Source: Aliiglaciecola sp. CAU 1673
Lineage (GTDB): Bacteria > Pseudomonadota > Gammaproteobacteria > Enterobacterales > Alteromonadaceae
DNA length: 64,000 nucleotides
Assembly (NCBI RefSeq): GCF_029223185.1
Contig: NZ_JARHUG010000015.1
Location: forward strand, 57,474 to 121,473
Reading direction: 5' to 3'
Shown here: positions 27,267 to 36,704 of the stretch, piece after piece
How the letters are laid out: each line of letters opens with the position of its first letter
Numbering within the stretch: the stretch's first letter is position 1
The notes under the pieces: generated by a model
Databases searched by the model: none
The model's input: only the letters and a program-made list of their open reading frames with translations
What the model was told of the DNA's origin: nothing
Program-made: the position numbers and the translations under genes

Positions 27267-27980
27267 ATGGGATCTATGCAATCAACAATAGCAGAACGGC
27301 TCGCCGACGTACTAGAAAGACTGGGCAAACAGAGTCTCAAGATCCATGCTGACAAAGAGGCGGTGAAATTGATCGCCGTTAGTAAGACCAAGCCGGCAGA
27401 ACAGGTTGCTGAGGCCTATCAGGCAGGTCAGCGCCGGTTTGGTGAAAACTATGTGCAGGAAGGGGTGGAGAAAATCCAGGCCTTGTCGCATCTTGCCCAT
27501 ATGGAATGGCATTTTATCGGTCCGCTGCAATCTAATAAAACCCGGCCGGTGGCAGAACATTTCCACTGGGTACAATCGGTGGATCGCCTGAAGATTGCCC
27601 AGCGTTTAAATGAACAGCGGCCAGAGCATATGCCGCCCTTGAATGTGCTGTTGCAATTTAATGTCAGTCAGGAACAAAGCAAATCCGGCGCCGAGGATGA
27701 AAAAGCACTGTTTGCTTTGGCCGAAGCGGTGCAGACCATGCCCAATTTATGTTTGCGCGGTCTGATGACCATTCCCAGTGCAACCGATGACCAACAGGCC
27801 CTCCGCCAAGAGTTTGAGGCCATGCAAGACTTGTTTCTCAGATTAAAATCCCAATATAACCAGGTAGATACCTTGTCCATGGGCATGTCTGGTGACTGGA
27901 CCATGGCCATCGAGTGTGGTGCCAATATGGTACGATTAGGCACTGCTATTTTCGGGGAGCGGCAAACGCGCGCTTCATAA
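27267..27980 (+). CDS. yggS: YggS family pyridoxal-phosphate homeostasis protein
   Basis: A 237-aa PLP-binding protein without known catalytic turnover that keeps free vitamin B6 balanced; loss disturbs amino-acid pools. The PLP lysine is in VKLIAVSKTKPAEQV (near residue 38); other motifs are RRFGENYVQEG, WHFIGPLQSNK and LSMGMSGDWTMAIECGANMVRLGTAIFG. Start could be ATG 27267 or ATG 27276, neither with a strong ribosome binding site. First gene of yggS-proC-yggT-DUF4426. Confidence 0.96.
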   Translation: MGSMQSTIAERLADVLERLGKQSLKIHADKEAVKLIAVSKTKPAEQVAEAYQAGQRRFGENYVQEGVEKIQALSHLAHMEWHFIGPLQSNKTRPVAEHFHWVQSVDRLKIAQRLNEQRPEHMPPLNVLLQFNVSQEQSKSGAEDEKALFALAEAVQTMPNLCLRGLMTIPSATDDQQALRQEFEAMQDLFLRLKSQYNQVDTLSMGMSGDWTMAIECGANMVRLGTAIFGERQTRAS

Positions 27981-28008
27981 ATTCACCGGCTCAGGAATTC
28001 CTTTTTTC

Positions 28009-28827
28009 ATGCAACACAGAAAAATCGCCTTTATCGGCGCCGGTAACATGACCCGCAGCATCATCGGCGGAATGGTTAAAAGTGGCTACCCGGCTAATCT
28101 GATTTTCGCCAGCAACCCTTCCCTTCCTAAATTGGAAGCACTGAAGCAGGAATGTGGTATCCATATCACCCAAGACAATTTAGACGCAATTCGCCAGGCC
28201 GAGGTGGTGGTACTGGCGGTTAAGCCCCAGTTGATGGAACAAGTCTGCCAGCACCTGCAGCAAGCGGACATGAGCGGTAAGTTATTTGTGTCCATCGCCG
28301 CCGGCATAAAAGTCGCACGCCTGCAGCAAATGCTAGGCGGTCAATATTCAGTGGTGCGCACCATGCCTAATACCCCAAGTGCTTTGGCCTTGGGTATGAC
28401 AGGTCTGTATGCCGATAGCCAAGTGGGTGAACAGGATCGCGACTTTGCCACCGCCCTGATGGGGCAAATTGGTGAAACATTGTGGGTCGCCGAAGAAGAA
28501 ATGATTAATGGCGTGATTGCCTCAGCGGGCAGCAGCCCAGCCTACTTCTTCCTGTTCCTAGAAGCCATGCAGGAAGAGGCGATAAAGATGGGTTTTGAAC
28601 GCACTGACGCCAGGTTACTGGTGCAGCAAGCGATGCTGGGCAGCGCCCAAATGGTATGCCAGAATCCACAGTTGGAACTAGCTGAATTGCGCGCCCAGGT
28701 AACGTCCAAGGGCGGCACCACTGCCAAAGCCGTAGAGCATTTTGAACAACAAGGATTACGTCAGTTAGTGTCAGGCGCCATGGGCGCCGCAGTTACCCGG
28801 GCCAAACAAATGAGCGAAGAGTTTTAG
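28009..28827 (+). CDS. proC: Pyrroline-5-carboxylate reductase
   Basis: NAD(P)H-dependent last step of proline synthesis, reducing pyrroline-5-carboxylate to proline. The dinucleotide-binding start KIAFIGAGNMTRSIIGG, VRTMPNTPSALALGMTGLYA near residue 118 and the C-terminal signature ELRAQVTSKGGTTAKAVEHF near residue 225 are clear. 272 aa, usual length. Lies 28 bp after yggS and 3 bp before yggT. Confidence 0.97.
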   Translation: MQHRKIAFIGAGNMTRSIIGGMVKSGYPANLIFASNPSLPKLEALKQECGIHITQDNLDAIRQAEVVVLAVKPQLMEQVCQHLQQADMSGKLFVSIAAGIKVARLQQMLGGQYSVVRTMPNTPSALALGMTGLYADSQVGEQDRDFATALMGQIGETLWVAEEEMINGVIASAGSSPAYFFLFLEAMQEEAIKMGFERTDARLLVQQAMLGSAQMVCQNPQLELAELRAQVTSKGGTTAKAVEHFEQQGLRQLVSGAMGAAVTRAKQMSEEF

Positions 28828-28830
28828 TCT

Positions 28831-29373
28831 ATGAATTCCATGCACTTCCTAGTCAGTATCCTGTTTGATCTTTATCTGATGGTGGTACTGCTGCGCCTCT
28901 GGCTGCAGCTGGCACGCGCCGACTTTTATAATCCCTTTAGTCAATTTGTAGTCAAAGCCACACACCCTATCGTCGGTCCATTGCGCCGGGTGTTACCGTC
29001 TTTGGGCAATCTGGACACCGCCACGTTGGTACTCGCCCTGTTGGTAGCTGCGACCAAGGTTTTTGTGATTTCCCTGATGATGGGTGGAATGGGTATTAAT
29101 CCTTTAAACCTATTGACCGCCTCCTTGCTTATCGTGGTCAAGGAGATGTTTTCGCTGGCCTTCTGGGTACTGATTCTGCGCGCCATATTAAGTTGGGTAA
29201 GTCAGGGACGTACCCCCATTGATTTGGTCTTGTACCAGCTAACCGAGCCAATGCTAGCCCCCATAAGACGTATTATTCCTCCGATTGGTGGATTAGATCT
29301 GTCAGTACTGGTGGCCATTATTGCTTTGCAGTTTTTGCAGATCCTGATGCAGGACCTCCTTGGATACATGTAA
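28831..29373 (+). CDS. yggT: YggT family membrane protein
   Basis: A 180-aa inner-membrane protein made of two YGGT repeats: residues about 8-80 (RLWLQLARADFYNPFSQFVVKATHP) and about 95-175 (ILRAILSWVSQGRTP, LTEPMLAPIRRIIPPIGGLDLS). Family members have been linked to osmotic resistance or cell division, without a biochemical role. Follows proC by 3 bp. Confidence 0.95.
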   Translation: MNSMHFLVSILFDLYLMVVLLRLWLQLARADFYNPFSQFVVKATHPIVGPLRRVLPSLGNLDTATLVLALLVAATKVFVISLMMGGMGINPLNLLTASLLIVVKEMFSLAFWVLILRAILSWVSQGRTPIDLVLYQLTEPMLAPIRRIIPPIGGLDLSVLVAIIALQFLQILMQDLLGYM

Positions 29374-29473
29374 CACCGAGGCCAGCCACCAAGCTTGCTT
29401 TTTTACAGATCATAAATCTGAAATTCCGGCCCTTGGATTGCGGTCTATACTGATTGAAAAACCCGGAGGTATT

Positions 29474-29899
29474 ATGAAAAACCTAATATTTTCCCTGATC
29501 TTAGCCAGCCTGTTGCTACCTTTACACGCTAATGCTGAGCAAATGCAGCAATTGGGGCGTTGGGACGTGCATTATATGGTGGTCACCAGCACTTTTCTGA
29601 CCCCAGAGGTAGCCAGCGCCTATGGGATCCAACGCAGTAATTACAATGCAGTGGTGAATATTTCTGTCCTAGATTCAGAGAACAAGAAGGCGCAAGAAGC
29701 GGCCGTCACTGGCCAAGCGGTTAACCTGATTGGTGTGGTCAAAGAGCTGGATTTCAAGCAAATCAATGAGGGGGAAGCGATTTACTATATTGCTGTCCTG
29801 CCGTTTCGCGACCAGGAGCAATATAAGTTTGAAATCTCAGTGCAAAAAGGCGGCGAAACTCAAAAACTTAAGTTTGAGCAAAAGCTTTACCCCGATTAG
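29474..29899 (+). CDS. Exported DUF4426 family protein
   Basis: A 141-aa protein with a signal peptide (MKNLIFSLILASLLLPLHANA) and a compact beta domain (LGRWDVHYMVVTSTFLTPEV, then YKFEISVQKGGETQKLKFEQ). The ATG at 29474 has GGAGG at 5 bases; the frame is open upstream to 29360, overlapping yggT, but that part is not used. DUF4426 genes typically close the yggS-proC-yggT group in Alteromonadales and Vibrionales; function unknown. Confidence 0.85.
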   Translation: MKNLIFSLILASLLLPLHANAEQMQQLGRWDVHYMVVTSTFLTPEVASAYGIQRSNYNAVVNISVLDSENKKAQEAAVTGQAVNLIGVVKELDFKQINEGEAIYYIAVLPFRDQEQYKFEISVQKGGETQKLKFEQKLYPD

Positions 29900-29926
29900 T
29901 GTCTGAGCAGTCTCTTCCACCAAGAT

Positions 29927-29956
29927 AGCCGGGGCTTTTTGTTCCGGCTCTTTATC
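29927..29956 (+). terminator. Possible terminator after the DUF4426 gene
   Basis: AGCCGG (29927-29932) and CCGGCT (29944-29949) with an 11-base loop, followed by CTTTATC. The short stem and weak T run make this a moderate candidate only. Confidence 0.4.
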
Positions 29957-30055
29957 TAACTTTCCAAAAATGTACCACCAATTGAGTTAGCTACCCTTCC
30001 AGTCCGACCTGCGGTGAGAGCGAATCCATATAAATTCCTGGCTGCCCTGTCATTG

Positions 30056-30835
30056 TTACTCCTGACTTTCTTTGCGGGTAAATACCAGCTCAGTTTCAGT
30101 GGATTGCAGTGCATCAAAGCCATAGCCACTCAAATCAAAGGCTTTAAGTTGATGCACTTCTGAAAGGCGGTTTTCGATAATAAACCGGGCCATCATGCCC
30201 CTGGCCTTTTTGGCAAAGAAACTGATGACCTTGAACTGGCCATTCTTCCAGTCCTTAAAGATGGGAGTGATCACCATGGCTTCCAGACTGCGCGGCTTCA
30301 CCGCCTTAAAGTATTCATTGGAAGCCAGATTAATCAGCACATTGTCGCCTTGCGCGGCCAACGCCTGATTCAGCTTGTCGGTAATCAGATTACCCCAGAA
30401 TTGGTAAAGATCCTTACCTTTGGGATTGGCAAGTTTGGTACCCATCTCAAGCCGATAAGGTTGCATCAAATCCAGTGGCCTTAGTAAACCATATAAACCG
30501 GACAAAATACGCAGATGGGATTGGGCAAAGGCTAAATCTTCTTTGTTCAGCGAATTTGCATCCAGCCCGGCGTAAACGTCACCATTAAAGGCCATCACAG
30601 CTTGTTTGGCATTATCCGCTGAAAAGGGTAACGACCAATCATTAAAGCGCTGGGCATTCAAGGTCGCCAAGTTATCGGAAATACTCATCAATGAGGCCAA
30701 TTTAGCGGGCGATAAATCGCGACAAACCTGAATAAGCGCCTGCGACTCATCCAACAGTTGGGGTTGAGTAAAATCCGCAACCGGTGATGGTGTATCAAAG
30801 TCGAGATTTTTAGCAGGGGAAAGCACGATCAGCAT
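30056..30835 (-). CDS. yaaA: Peroxide stress protein YaaA
   Basis: DUF328 protein that in E. coli is induced by OxyR and lowers free iron during peroxide stress. The start [16 protein letters not shown] and the internal [25 protein letters not shown] split over residues 105-128 are diagnostic. The ATG at 30835 (AGAGGTG upstream) gives 259 aa, the family length; the frame is open to 30892 but the extra residues are not conserved in the family. No OxyR site was identified by eye. Confidence 0.95.
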   Translation of the reverse strand: MLIVLSPAKNLDFDTPSPVADFTQPQLLDESQALIQVCRDLSPAKLASLMSISDNLATLNAQRFNDWSLPFSADNAKQAVMAFNGDVYAGLDANSLNKEDLAFAQSHLRILSGLYGLLRPLDLMQPYRLEMGTKLANPKGKDLYQFWGNLITDKLNQALAAQGDNVLINLASNEYFKAVKPRSLEAMVITPIFKDWKNGQFKVISFFAKKARGMMARFIIENRLSEVHQLKAFDLSGYGFDALQSTETELVFTRKESQE

Positions 30836-30914
30836 CTTGGCACCTCTAAGATGAAAAGCCGCTACTATAGCCAGCCACCACCGGTGGTTCAAACCTCTTT
30901 CACTTTTGCCAAGG

Positions 30915-31316
30915 CTATACCGATCTAAGCTCCACCGTATTACCTTGCGGATCTTTTATATAAATGGATTGACCATAGCCTTGTGCACCATAGCGCTCGG
31001 CGAAGTCACCGGTTTCAACCCCTTTGGCCTGAAGATAGCCTATCAGCCTTTGCTCTTCGATGGACTCCAGTTGCAAGCAGAAGTGATCCAGATTGTTGCC
31101 TTCGGCTGTGGGTGCCTTTCCTCCCGCACGCCCAAGCTCGCCATCCAATGTAACCAAGTCAATCAGGGCATTACCCGCACGAAGTTGAACTAATCCAATG
31201 TCCACTGAAGTGTGACGCTCCACCTTGCAGCCAAGCACATCGCAATAAAAAGCCAGCATGTCTGGCAGTTTGTCCGTGCGAAGCACAATATGATCGATAC
31301 CTACGACTTTTAGCAT
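30915..31316 (-). CDS. VOC-family (glyoxalase-fold) protein
   Basis: A 133-aa vicinal-oxygen-chelate domain: [20 protein letters not shown] at the start, the metal-site candidates His near residue 8 and [13 protein letters not shown] (near 72), and [15 protein letters not shown] at the end with a Glu ligand. Related proteins include dioxygenase-, glyoxalase- and fosfomycin-resistance-like enzymes; specificity is not readable. The ATG at 31316 with AGAGGA upstream is preferred over the open extension to 31373. It begins 2 bp after the macro-domain gene stop, so the two are co-transcribed. Confidence 0.86.
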   Translation of the reverse strand: MLKVVGIDHIVLRTDKLPDMLAFYCDVLGCKVERHTSVDIGLVQLRAGNALIDLVTLDGELGRAGGKAPTAEGNNLDHFCLQLESIEEQRLIGYLQAKGVETGDFAERYGAQGYGQSIYIKDPQGNTVELRSV

Positions 31317-31318
31317 CA

Positions 31319-31828
31319 CTATTCCTCTATGGCTTGTTGCATGGCCTGTAAAATATCCATCGAGAAAGCACAAAGGAGTATCTCTTGGACATATACACAG
31401 TTTTTACTGGCCTCGCGCAATGTCTTCGCGGCGATAGCACAGGCTTGCTCGACCGGATACCCGAAAACCCCGCAACTGATAGCCGGGAAAGCAATACTGA
31501 TAAGATGCTGCTGTTCTGCCAGTTGCAGGCTGTTGCGGTAACAATCAGCCAAAACCGACGCTTCTCCTGATTGTCCCCCCTGCCATACCGGACCGACGGT
31601 GTGAATAATGTATCTGGAAGGTAATTCGAATCCTGGGGTTATTTTGGCATAACCAGGCTGACAGCCGCCCAACGTTGCGCAGTATGCCTTAAGCTTAGGA
31701 CCGGCGGCTCGATGAATGGCGCCATCCACGCCACCTCCCCCCAACAAACCTTGATTGGCGGCATTGACAATGGCATCCACGGCCAGCTTGGTAATATCCG
31801 CCTGCACTGCTTTAATACTGATTTTCAT
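31319..31828 (-). CDS. Macro-domain O-acetyl-ADP-ribose deacetylase-like protein
   Basis: A 169-aa stand-alone macro domain of the YmdB/MacroD type that hydrolyses ADP-ribose derivatives. Motifs are VDAIVNAANQGLLGGGGVDG (residues about 18-37), PGFELPSRYIIHTVGPVW and AFPAISCGVFGYP, i.e. the NAAN, GGGGVD and G-V-F loops that line the ADP-ribose pocket. The ATG at 31828 is the natural start; the open frame reaches 31909. Paired in an operon with a VOC protein, a combination whose meaning I do not know. Confidence 0.92.
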   Translation of the reverse strand: MKISIKAVQADITKLAVDAIVNAANQGLLGGGGVDGAIHRAAGPKLKAYCATLGGCQPGYAKITPGFELPSRYIIHTVGPVWQGGQSGEASVLADCYRNSLQLAEQQHLISIAFPAISCGVFGYPVEQACAIAAKTLREASKNCVYVQEILLCAFSMDILQAMQQAIEE

Positions 31829-32018
31829 AGGTCGTCTGATTTGTCGCAAAGACAACAGAAAGGTTACTATTACTCTTCTGCGGCGGTCAAAATTAAAGAC
31901 CCAGGCCATTCAACTGGCCTACCCGATTCAGCGCAAGCGAGAGACACCGCGGTCGCCGCTAGAGTTCCACCCAGCAATGTTGTAAATTTACAACTAAACA
32001 AGCATTTTTGAGGGCAAT

Positions 32019-32972
32019 ATGGCTAATCAACTGGAAGAATTAAAGAAAATTACCACCGTGGTAGCGGACACCGGCGATATCGAAGCTATCCGTAAATATC
32101 ATCCGGTCGATGCTACCACCAACCCTTCCCTGCTGCTTAAAGCCGCTCAGCTGCCTCAGTATCGTCGCCTGATTGAAGAAGCCGTGGCCTATGCCAAGCA
32201 ACAGACTTCCGATCCCGAGCAACAAATCATCGAAGCAGGCGACAAGCTGGCAGTGAAGATTGGTCGTGAAATTCTGGATATTATTCCTGGCCGCATTTCC
32301 ACCGAAGTGGACGCACGCTTGTCTTTCGATACCCAGGCCACCATGGATAAGGCCCACAAGCTTATCGAGCTGTACGGCAAGCTGGGCGTCAGCAAAGAGC
32401 GTATTCTGATCAAGATCGCCTCCACCTGGGAAGGGATCTGCGCCGCCGAGCAGTTGGAAAAAGAAGGCATCAACTGCAACCTGACCCTGCTGTTCAGCTT
32501 CGCTCAGGCTCGTGCTTGCGCCGAAGCCGGTGTCTATCTGATATCCCCCTTTGTGGGCCGCATTCTTGACTGGTACAAAGCCAATACCGATAAGAAAGAC
32601 TATCTGCCTCATGAAGATCCTGGCGTAAAGTCGGTCACCGAAATCTACGGCTATTTTAAAGAGCACGGCTACAAAACCGTGGTCATGGGGGCCAGCTTCC
32701 GTAACACCGGCGAAATTCTGGAACTGGCAGGATGCGATCGCCTGACCATCAGCCCCGAACTGCTGGAGCAGTTGGCGCAATCCAGTGCCCCGCTGAGCAT
32801 CAAGCTTAAAGATCATGGCGCCAGCAAGACACCGGGTGAGCGTATCGATGAAAAAACCTTCCGTTGGCAGATGAATGAGGATGCCATGGCCACCGAAAAG
32901 CTGGCTCAAGGGATCAGAGGTTTTGCCGCTGACCAGGTAAAACTGGAGCAAATGCTGAAAACTTTCTTTTAA
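32019..32972 (+). CDS. tal: Transaldolase
   Basis: Schiff-base enzyme of the non-oxidative pentose phosphate pathway moving a dihydroxyacetone unit from sedoheptulose-7-phosphate to glyceraldehyde-3-phosphate. 317 aa, the TalB subfamily length. The catalytic Lys is in [16 protein letters not shown] (near residue 132), after DPSTNPSLL-like [14 protein letters not shown] at the N-terminus. GAGGGC precedes the ATG. 31 bp before pgi, so probably co-transcribed: a sugar-phosphate operon. Confidence 0.97.
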   Translation: MANQLEELKKITTVVADTGDIEAIRKYHPVDATTNPSLLLKAAQLPQYRRLIEEAVAYAKQQTSDPEQQIIEAGDKLAVKIGREILDIIPGRISTEVDARLSFDTQATMDKAHKLIELYGKLGVSKERILIKIASTWEGICAAEQLEKEGINCNLTLLFSFAQARACAEAGVYLISPFVGRILDWYKANTDKKDYLPHEDPGVKSVTEIYGYFKEHGYKTVVMGASFRNTGEILELAGCDRLTISPELLEQLAQSSAPLSIKLKDHGASKTPGERIDEKTFRWQMNEDAMATEKLAQGIRGFAADQVKLEQMLKTFF

Positions 32973-33003
32973 ATTGCATCGCTAACGTTATCAAGGAGAG
33001 CCC

Positions 33004-34653
33004 ATGAGCAGCCTGACCCAATCTGTCGCCTGGCAGTCGCTAACTACGCTGGCCCAAAGCATAAAAGGCCAGCATATGCGCGACTGGTTTGCCGCCGATC
33101 CTACCCGGGCAGAGGCATTTAGCTTATCTGCTTGTGGACTCTACCTGGATTACTCCAAAAACCTGGTTAACCGACAGGTGATGGACGCGCTATTTTCACT
33201 GGCTGACGAAAGACAGCTGGCAGCAAAACGCGATGCCATGTTTGCCGGCGAGGTTATCAATCACACCGAAGGACGCGCTGTGCTGCACACGGCACTTCGC
33301 AACTTCTCTGGCCAGGCCAGGCATGTGGATGGTCAGGACGTGATGCCACAGGTGTTGGCGACACAAGCCAAAATGAAAGCCTTTACTCAAGCTATTCACA
33401 ATGGCGAACACAAAGGCTATACCGGCAAAGTCATCCGTCATGTGGTCAGCATTGGTATCGGCGGCTCTTTCCTGGGTCCCAAAATCATGTCGGAGGCACT
33501 TAAACCTTTTTGGCAGGATAAGGTGAAGGTGCATTTTGTTGCTAATGTGGATGGCAGCCATATCCAGGATGTGCTTAAAGGCCTCGATGCACAGGAAACC
33601 CTGGTGGTGATGTCGTCAAAATCCTTCACCACCCAGGAGACCCTGCAAAACACCCTGACAGCCAGGGATTGGTTTCTGCATAGCGGTGCCAAACAAACGG
33701 ATATCGCCAAGCATTTTGTGGCGGTATCTTCCAATGTAAAGGCCGCCACCGAGTTTGGCATTGCCGAAGAAAATATTTTCCCCATGTGGGACTGGGTAGG
33801 CGGGCGCTACTCTTTGTGGTCGGCTATCGGCCTGCCTATTGCCCTGCAGTTAGGATTCGAGAACTACCTTGAATTGCTGCAAGGGGCCTACGAAATGGAT
33901 TGTCACTTCCAAAACGCCCCGCCAGAGAAGAACCTGCCAGTGATCATGGCCATGCTCGGCGTCTGGTATGTGAACTTTTTCGGTGCACAAAGCCATGTGT
34001 TATTACCCTATTACCACTATTTACGCGGTTTCCCGGCCTATGTGCAACAGCTGGATATGGAAAGTAATGGCAAGTCTGTGACCGTGGATGGCGAGTGGGT
34101 GGATTATGCTACCGGCCCGGTGATCTGGGGTAGCGAAGGCACCAATGGACAACATTCATTCCACCAGTTGATTCACCAGGGACAGGTGATGATCCCGGCC
34201 GACTTTATGCTGCCACTGAATGTCCCAAATCAGGACAATACTCATCATGCCATGCTGGCTTCCAATTGCTTTGGTCAAACCCAGGCCCTGATGCAGGGTA
34301 AAACCTATGAACAGGTTCTATCGGAACTGCGTGCCAAAGGACTGGACGAGGAAAGCGCTAAGGTGCTGGCCAGGCATAAAACCATGCCCGGCAACAAACC
34401 CAGCAACACCTTGTTGTTCCAGCAACTGGATGCCAGAACATTGGGTGCCTTAGTCGCGCTTTATGAGCATAAGGTGTTTGTGCAGGGAGTGATTTGGGGT
34501 GTCAATTCCTTTGACCAATGGGGTGTGGAATTGGGCAAAGTGCTGGGCAATCAAATTTTGGATAAATTGCAGGATAGGGAAGCATCCCTGGGCTTCGATG
34601 CTTCTACCAATCAACTTATTGAGAAATTCCGCAGAGCACAAAACGGACATTAA
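33004..34653 (+). CDS. pgi: Glucose-6-phosphate isomerase
   Basis: Interconverts glucose-6-phosphate and fructose-6-phosphate. At 549 aa it matches E. coli Pgi. Signatures are [19 protein letters not shown] (near residue 148), the phosphate-binding [13 protein letters not shown] (near 207), [16 protein letters not shown] (near 270), and [20 protein letters not shown] [17 protein letters not shown] with the C-terminal Lys. AAGGAGAG precedes the ATG. Its stop overlaps by 4 bp the stop of a converging kinase gene. Confidence 0.98.
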   Translation: MSSLTQSVAWQSLTTLAQSIKGQHMRDWFAADPTRAEAFSLSACGLYLDYSKNLVNRQVMDALFSLADERQLAAKRDAMFAGEVINHTEGRAVLHTALRNFSGQARHVDGQDVMPQVLATQAKMKAFTQAIHNGEHKGYTGKVIRHVVSIGIGGSFLGPKIMSEALKPFWQDKVKVHFVANVDGSHIQDVLKGLDAQETLVVMSSKSFTTQETLQNTLTARDWFLHSGAKQTDIAKHFVAVSSNVKAATEFGIAEENIFPMWDWVGGRYSLWSAIGLPIALQLGFENYLELLQGAYEMDCHFQNAPPEKNLPVIMAMLGVWYVNFFGAQSHVLLPYYHYLRGFPAYVQQLDMESNGKSVTVDGEWVDYATGPVIWGSEGTNGQHSFHQLIHQGQVMIPADFMLPLNVPNQDNTHHAMLASNCFGQTQALMQGKTYEQVLSELRAKGLDEESAKVLARHKTMPGNKPSNTLLFQQLDARTLGALVALYEHKVFVQGVIWGVNSFDQWGVELGKVLGNQILDKLQDREASLGFDASTNQLIEKFRRAQNGH

Positions 34654-36068
34654 CGACCAAGGTCTTTGGTCCGTGCTTGTATGTGAGTGGGCAATGACAG
34701 CGTAAATAAACTCCCGGCGCCAGGTTTGGATTCCACGGTTAATTGTCCTCCCAACTTGGCGGTTACCAGGTTATAGCTGATAGACAATCCCAAACCCGAG
34801 CCGCCGCGTCCTCGCTTGGTGGTGTAAAAGGGCAGGAATACTTGCTTTCGCACATCTTCGGACATGCCCACGCCGTTGTCTTTGCAACGAATAAGCACCG
34901 TCCCAGGTTCCTCAGCCAAGATCTGCACACAAATACAATTTCCCCGATGAACAGCAAAGGCATGCAGGCAGGCATTACTGACCAGATTAGTCATGATCTG
35001 CGCCAATGCGCCTGGATAGCTGTGCATCTCGACCGGACCTGAGCAAAGCAACTCCACCTCAACATTTTTGCTTTTTAACAGCGGGGTGAGGCTGGACATC
35101 ACCACGCGCAGATAGTCGCTAAGTTCAAAAGTCACCAGATCCAGATTGTGCTGATCCACTGCGGTTTTTTTGAAGTTCTGGATAAGGTCAGCCGCCTCAC
35201 GCAAGTTTTGCCCAATCAGAAGCAAGGTTTGCGACATATCCTCCATACCACGCTCCATGGCTGAACGGGTCAGGGACTGTTTTCCCATCTTTGTGCGCAG
35301 TTCCTTGAGCACATGCTCACAATAACTGGTGGCGGTCACGGCAATGCCTAAAGGGGTATTGACCTCATGCGCCACGCCCGCTACCAGGTTACCCAAAGAC
35401 GCCATCTTCTCATTCTCGACCATCTGCTCCTGAGTTTTCTTCAGGGTATACAGCGTTTTTTCCAGGCTGGCAGTACGTTGCTGCACCAATTGCTCCAAAG
35501 ATTGATTGGCGACTTCCAATTGACGGGCATAGTCATCACGCTCTTTGGCACTGAGGATCCGCGACACCAGTTCACTAACTGAGGAAACGAAATCCAGTTC
35601 CTCGTCGCGCCATTCGCGCTGCTTGCCAATTTGCTCGCAACATAAAATACCGACCATCTTTCCGCGATGGCGAATAGGCGCATCCAGAATTGACTGAATA
35701 TGCAAAGGATTAAGGTAACCTTCAGTAAACTCACAGGTCAGGGGGTTAGTTTTAGCATCTTCTGCGGCAATGATAAGTTTGGTGTCCAGCGCTTCGAAAT
35801 AGCGAGGATATTGCTGGCGGGTGAGAATGGTGTCTTCTTCGCGGGTTTGATGATGGAGATCGATTAAAAGCTCACATCGCATACAAGAGGAATCCGAATC
35901 CAGCATCCACAGGCTGGCCCTCTCAACTTTAAGGCCTCTGAGCAACACCTGCAGAATATATTCCTCTGCCTGCGCGACATTACCTGTGTCGATTATATCG
36001 GATTTGGTCGCTTCAAGAAGCAACGCTTCAAGATACGGCTGCATTAGACCTGCATGCTCCCTGTGCAT
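34650..36068 (-). CDS. Orphan sensor histidine kinase with GAF domain (second copy type)
   Basis: A 472-aa soluble kinase: GAF domain over about residues 20-170 ([40 protein letters not shown]), a coiled coil, H-box [20 protein letters not shown] (His near residue 236), N-box [14 protein letters not shown]1 CKDNGVGM, F box [19 protein letters not shown]. The plan and H-box wording closely parallel the kinase at 12896, so they are paralogues. No response regulator is adjacent. ATG 36068 and ATG 36044 are both possible starts. No transmembrane segment. Confidence 0.88.
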   Translation of the reverse strand: MHREHAGLMQPYLEALLLEATKSDIIDTGNVAQAEEYILQVLLRGLKVERASLWMLDSDSSCMRCELLIDLHHQTREEDTILTRQQYPRYFEALDTKLIIAAEDAKTNPLTCEFTEGYLNPLHIQSILDAPIRHRGKMVGILCCEQIGKQREWRDEELDFVSSVSELVSRILSAKERDDYARQLEVANQSLEQLVQQRTASLEKTLYTLKKTQEQMVENEKMASLGNLVAGVAHEVNTPLGIAVTATSYCEHVLKELRTKMGKQSLTRSAMERGMEDMSQTLLLIGQNLREAADLIQNFKKTAVDQHNLDLVTFELSDYLRVVMSSLTPLLKSKNVEVELLCSGPVEMHSYPGALAQIMTNLVSNACLHAFAVHRGNCICVQILAEEPGTVLIRCKDNGVGMSEDVRKQVFLPFYTTKRGRGGSGLGLSISYNLVTAKLGGQLTVESKPGAGSLFTLSLPTHIQARTKDLGR

Positions 36069-36280
36069 CTGCCCGCAAAGGCGTTTTCAGTCTTAAATTA
36101 CTAGAATAGTCTATGCAAAATAGACTGGCAGATTGATTAATTTTTTATCAATTCAATCAGGGAGTTATGACCTGTCATAAAATCTTCAAAAAGTGTTAAT
36201 AAAAAGTAAAAGGAGTTGTTCTATTTTCGAGCTGGCTATGGTATATCCATAAGTGCGGTAAACAAATAAGGAGATCTCCC

Positions 36281-36457
36281 GTGGATCAGTCAGATTTGAT
36301 GTCGATGTTAGACTTAGAGTCCCGTCCCGCCAAGAGCAAGAACAAGAAGCGTAAGTGGAGAGAAATCGAAGCCATTCAGGATGAATACAGACTTCGCCGT
36401 GAGTTAGCTGATATGGATGTAATGTTGGATTACGAATTAAGCGAATCCGACTTGTAG
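36281..36457 (+). CDS. DUF3545 family microprotein
   Basis: A 58-residue gene with a GTG start and AGGAG 7 bases upstream. The protein has an acidic N-terminal helix (SDLMSMLDLES), a basic central stretch (SKNKKRKWREIEAIQDEYRL) and an acidic end (LDYELSESDL). The KRKWREIEAIQD core is what I recall of DUF3545, a small family of Alteromonadales and Vibrionales without known function. It has its own strong terminator, so it is an independently transcribed gene. Charge pattern suggests binding to a nucleic acid or protein partner; this is inference. Confidence 0.87.
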   Translation: MDQSDLMSMLDLESRPAKSKNKKRKWREIEAIQDEYRLRRELADMDVMLDYELSESDL

Positions 36458-36466
36458 AATAGTTTG

Positions 36467-36497
36467 AAAAGCCCTGCACCGCAGGGCTTTTCTGCTT
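36467..36497 (+). terminator. Intrinsic terminator of the DUF3545 gene
   Basis: AAAAGCCCTGC (36467-36477), loop ACC, GCAGGGCTTTT (36481-36491), then CTGCTTTT. Ten bases after the stop codon. Confidence 0.9.
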
Positions 36498-36704
36498 TTA
36501 CCCATTGCTGTAGACCTGCTTTTTCAAGGATTTCAGGTTTTGGGGTGGGGTATTCCTCGAAAAGTGGTGTGATACTGTACTCGCCGCATTCAGCTTTGTT
36601 TTCTTCTTCAGGCTTTCTGAAGAATCTTGTGTCTGGCGTGGTGACATTTCATTCCATCATCCATAGTATTGCTCAAATCAGAATCACTTCATTACGGATA
36701 ATCC

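Noticed and set aside
32040..32951. 303-codon open frame on the minus strand over transaldolase
   Set aside because: Antisense to an intact talB with full motifs; composition follows from the codon use of talB.
36186..36479. 97-codon minus-strand frame
   Set aside because: Covers the DUF3545 gene and its terminator on the other strand; no ribosome binding site.
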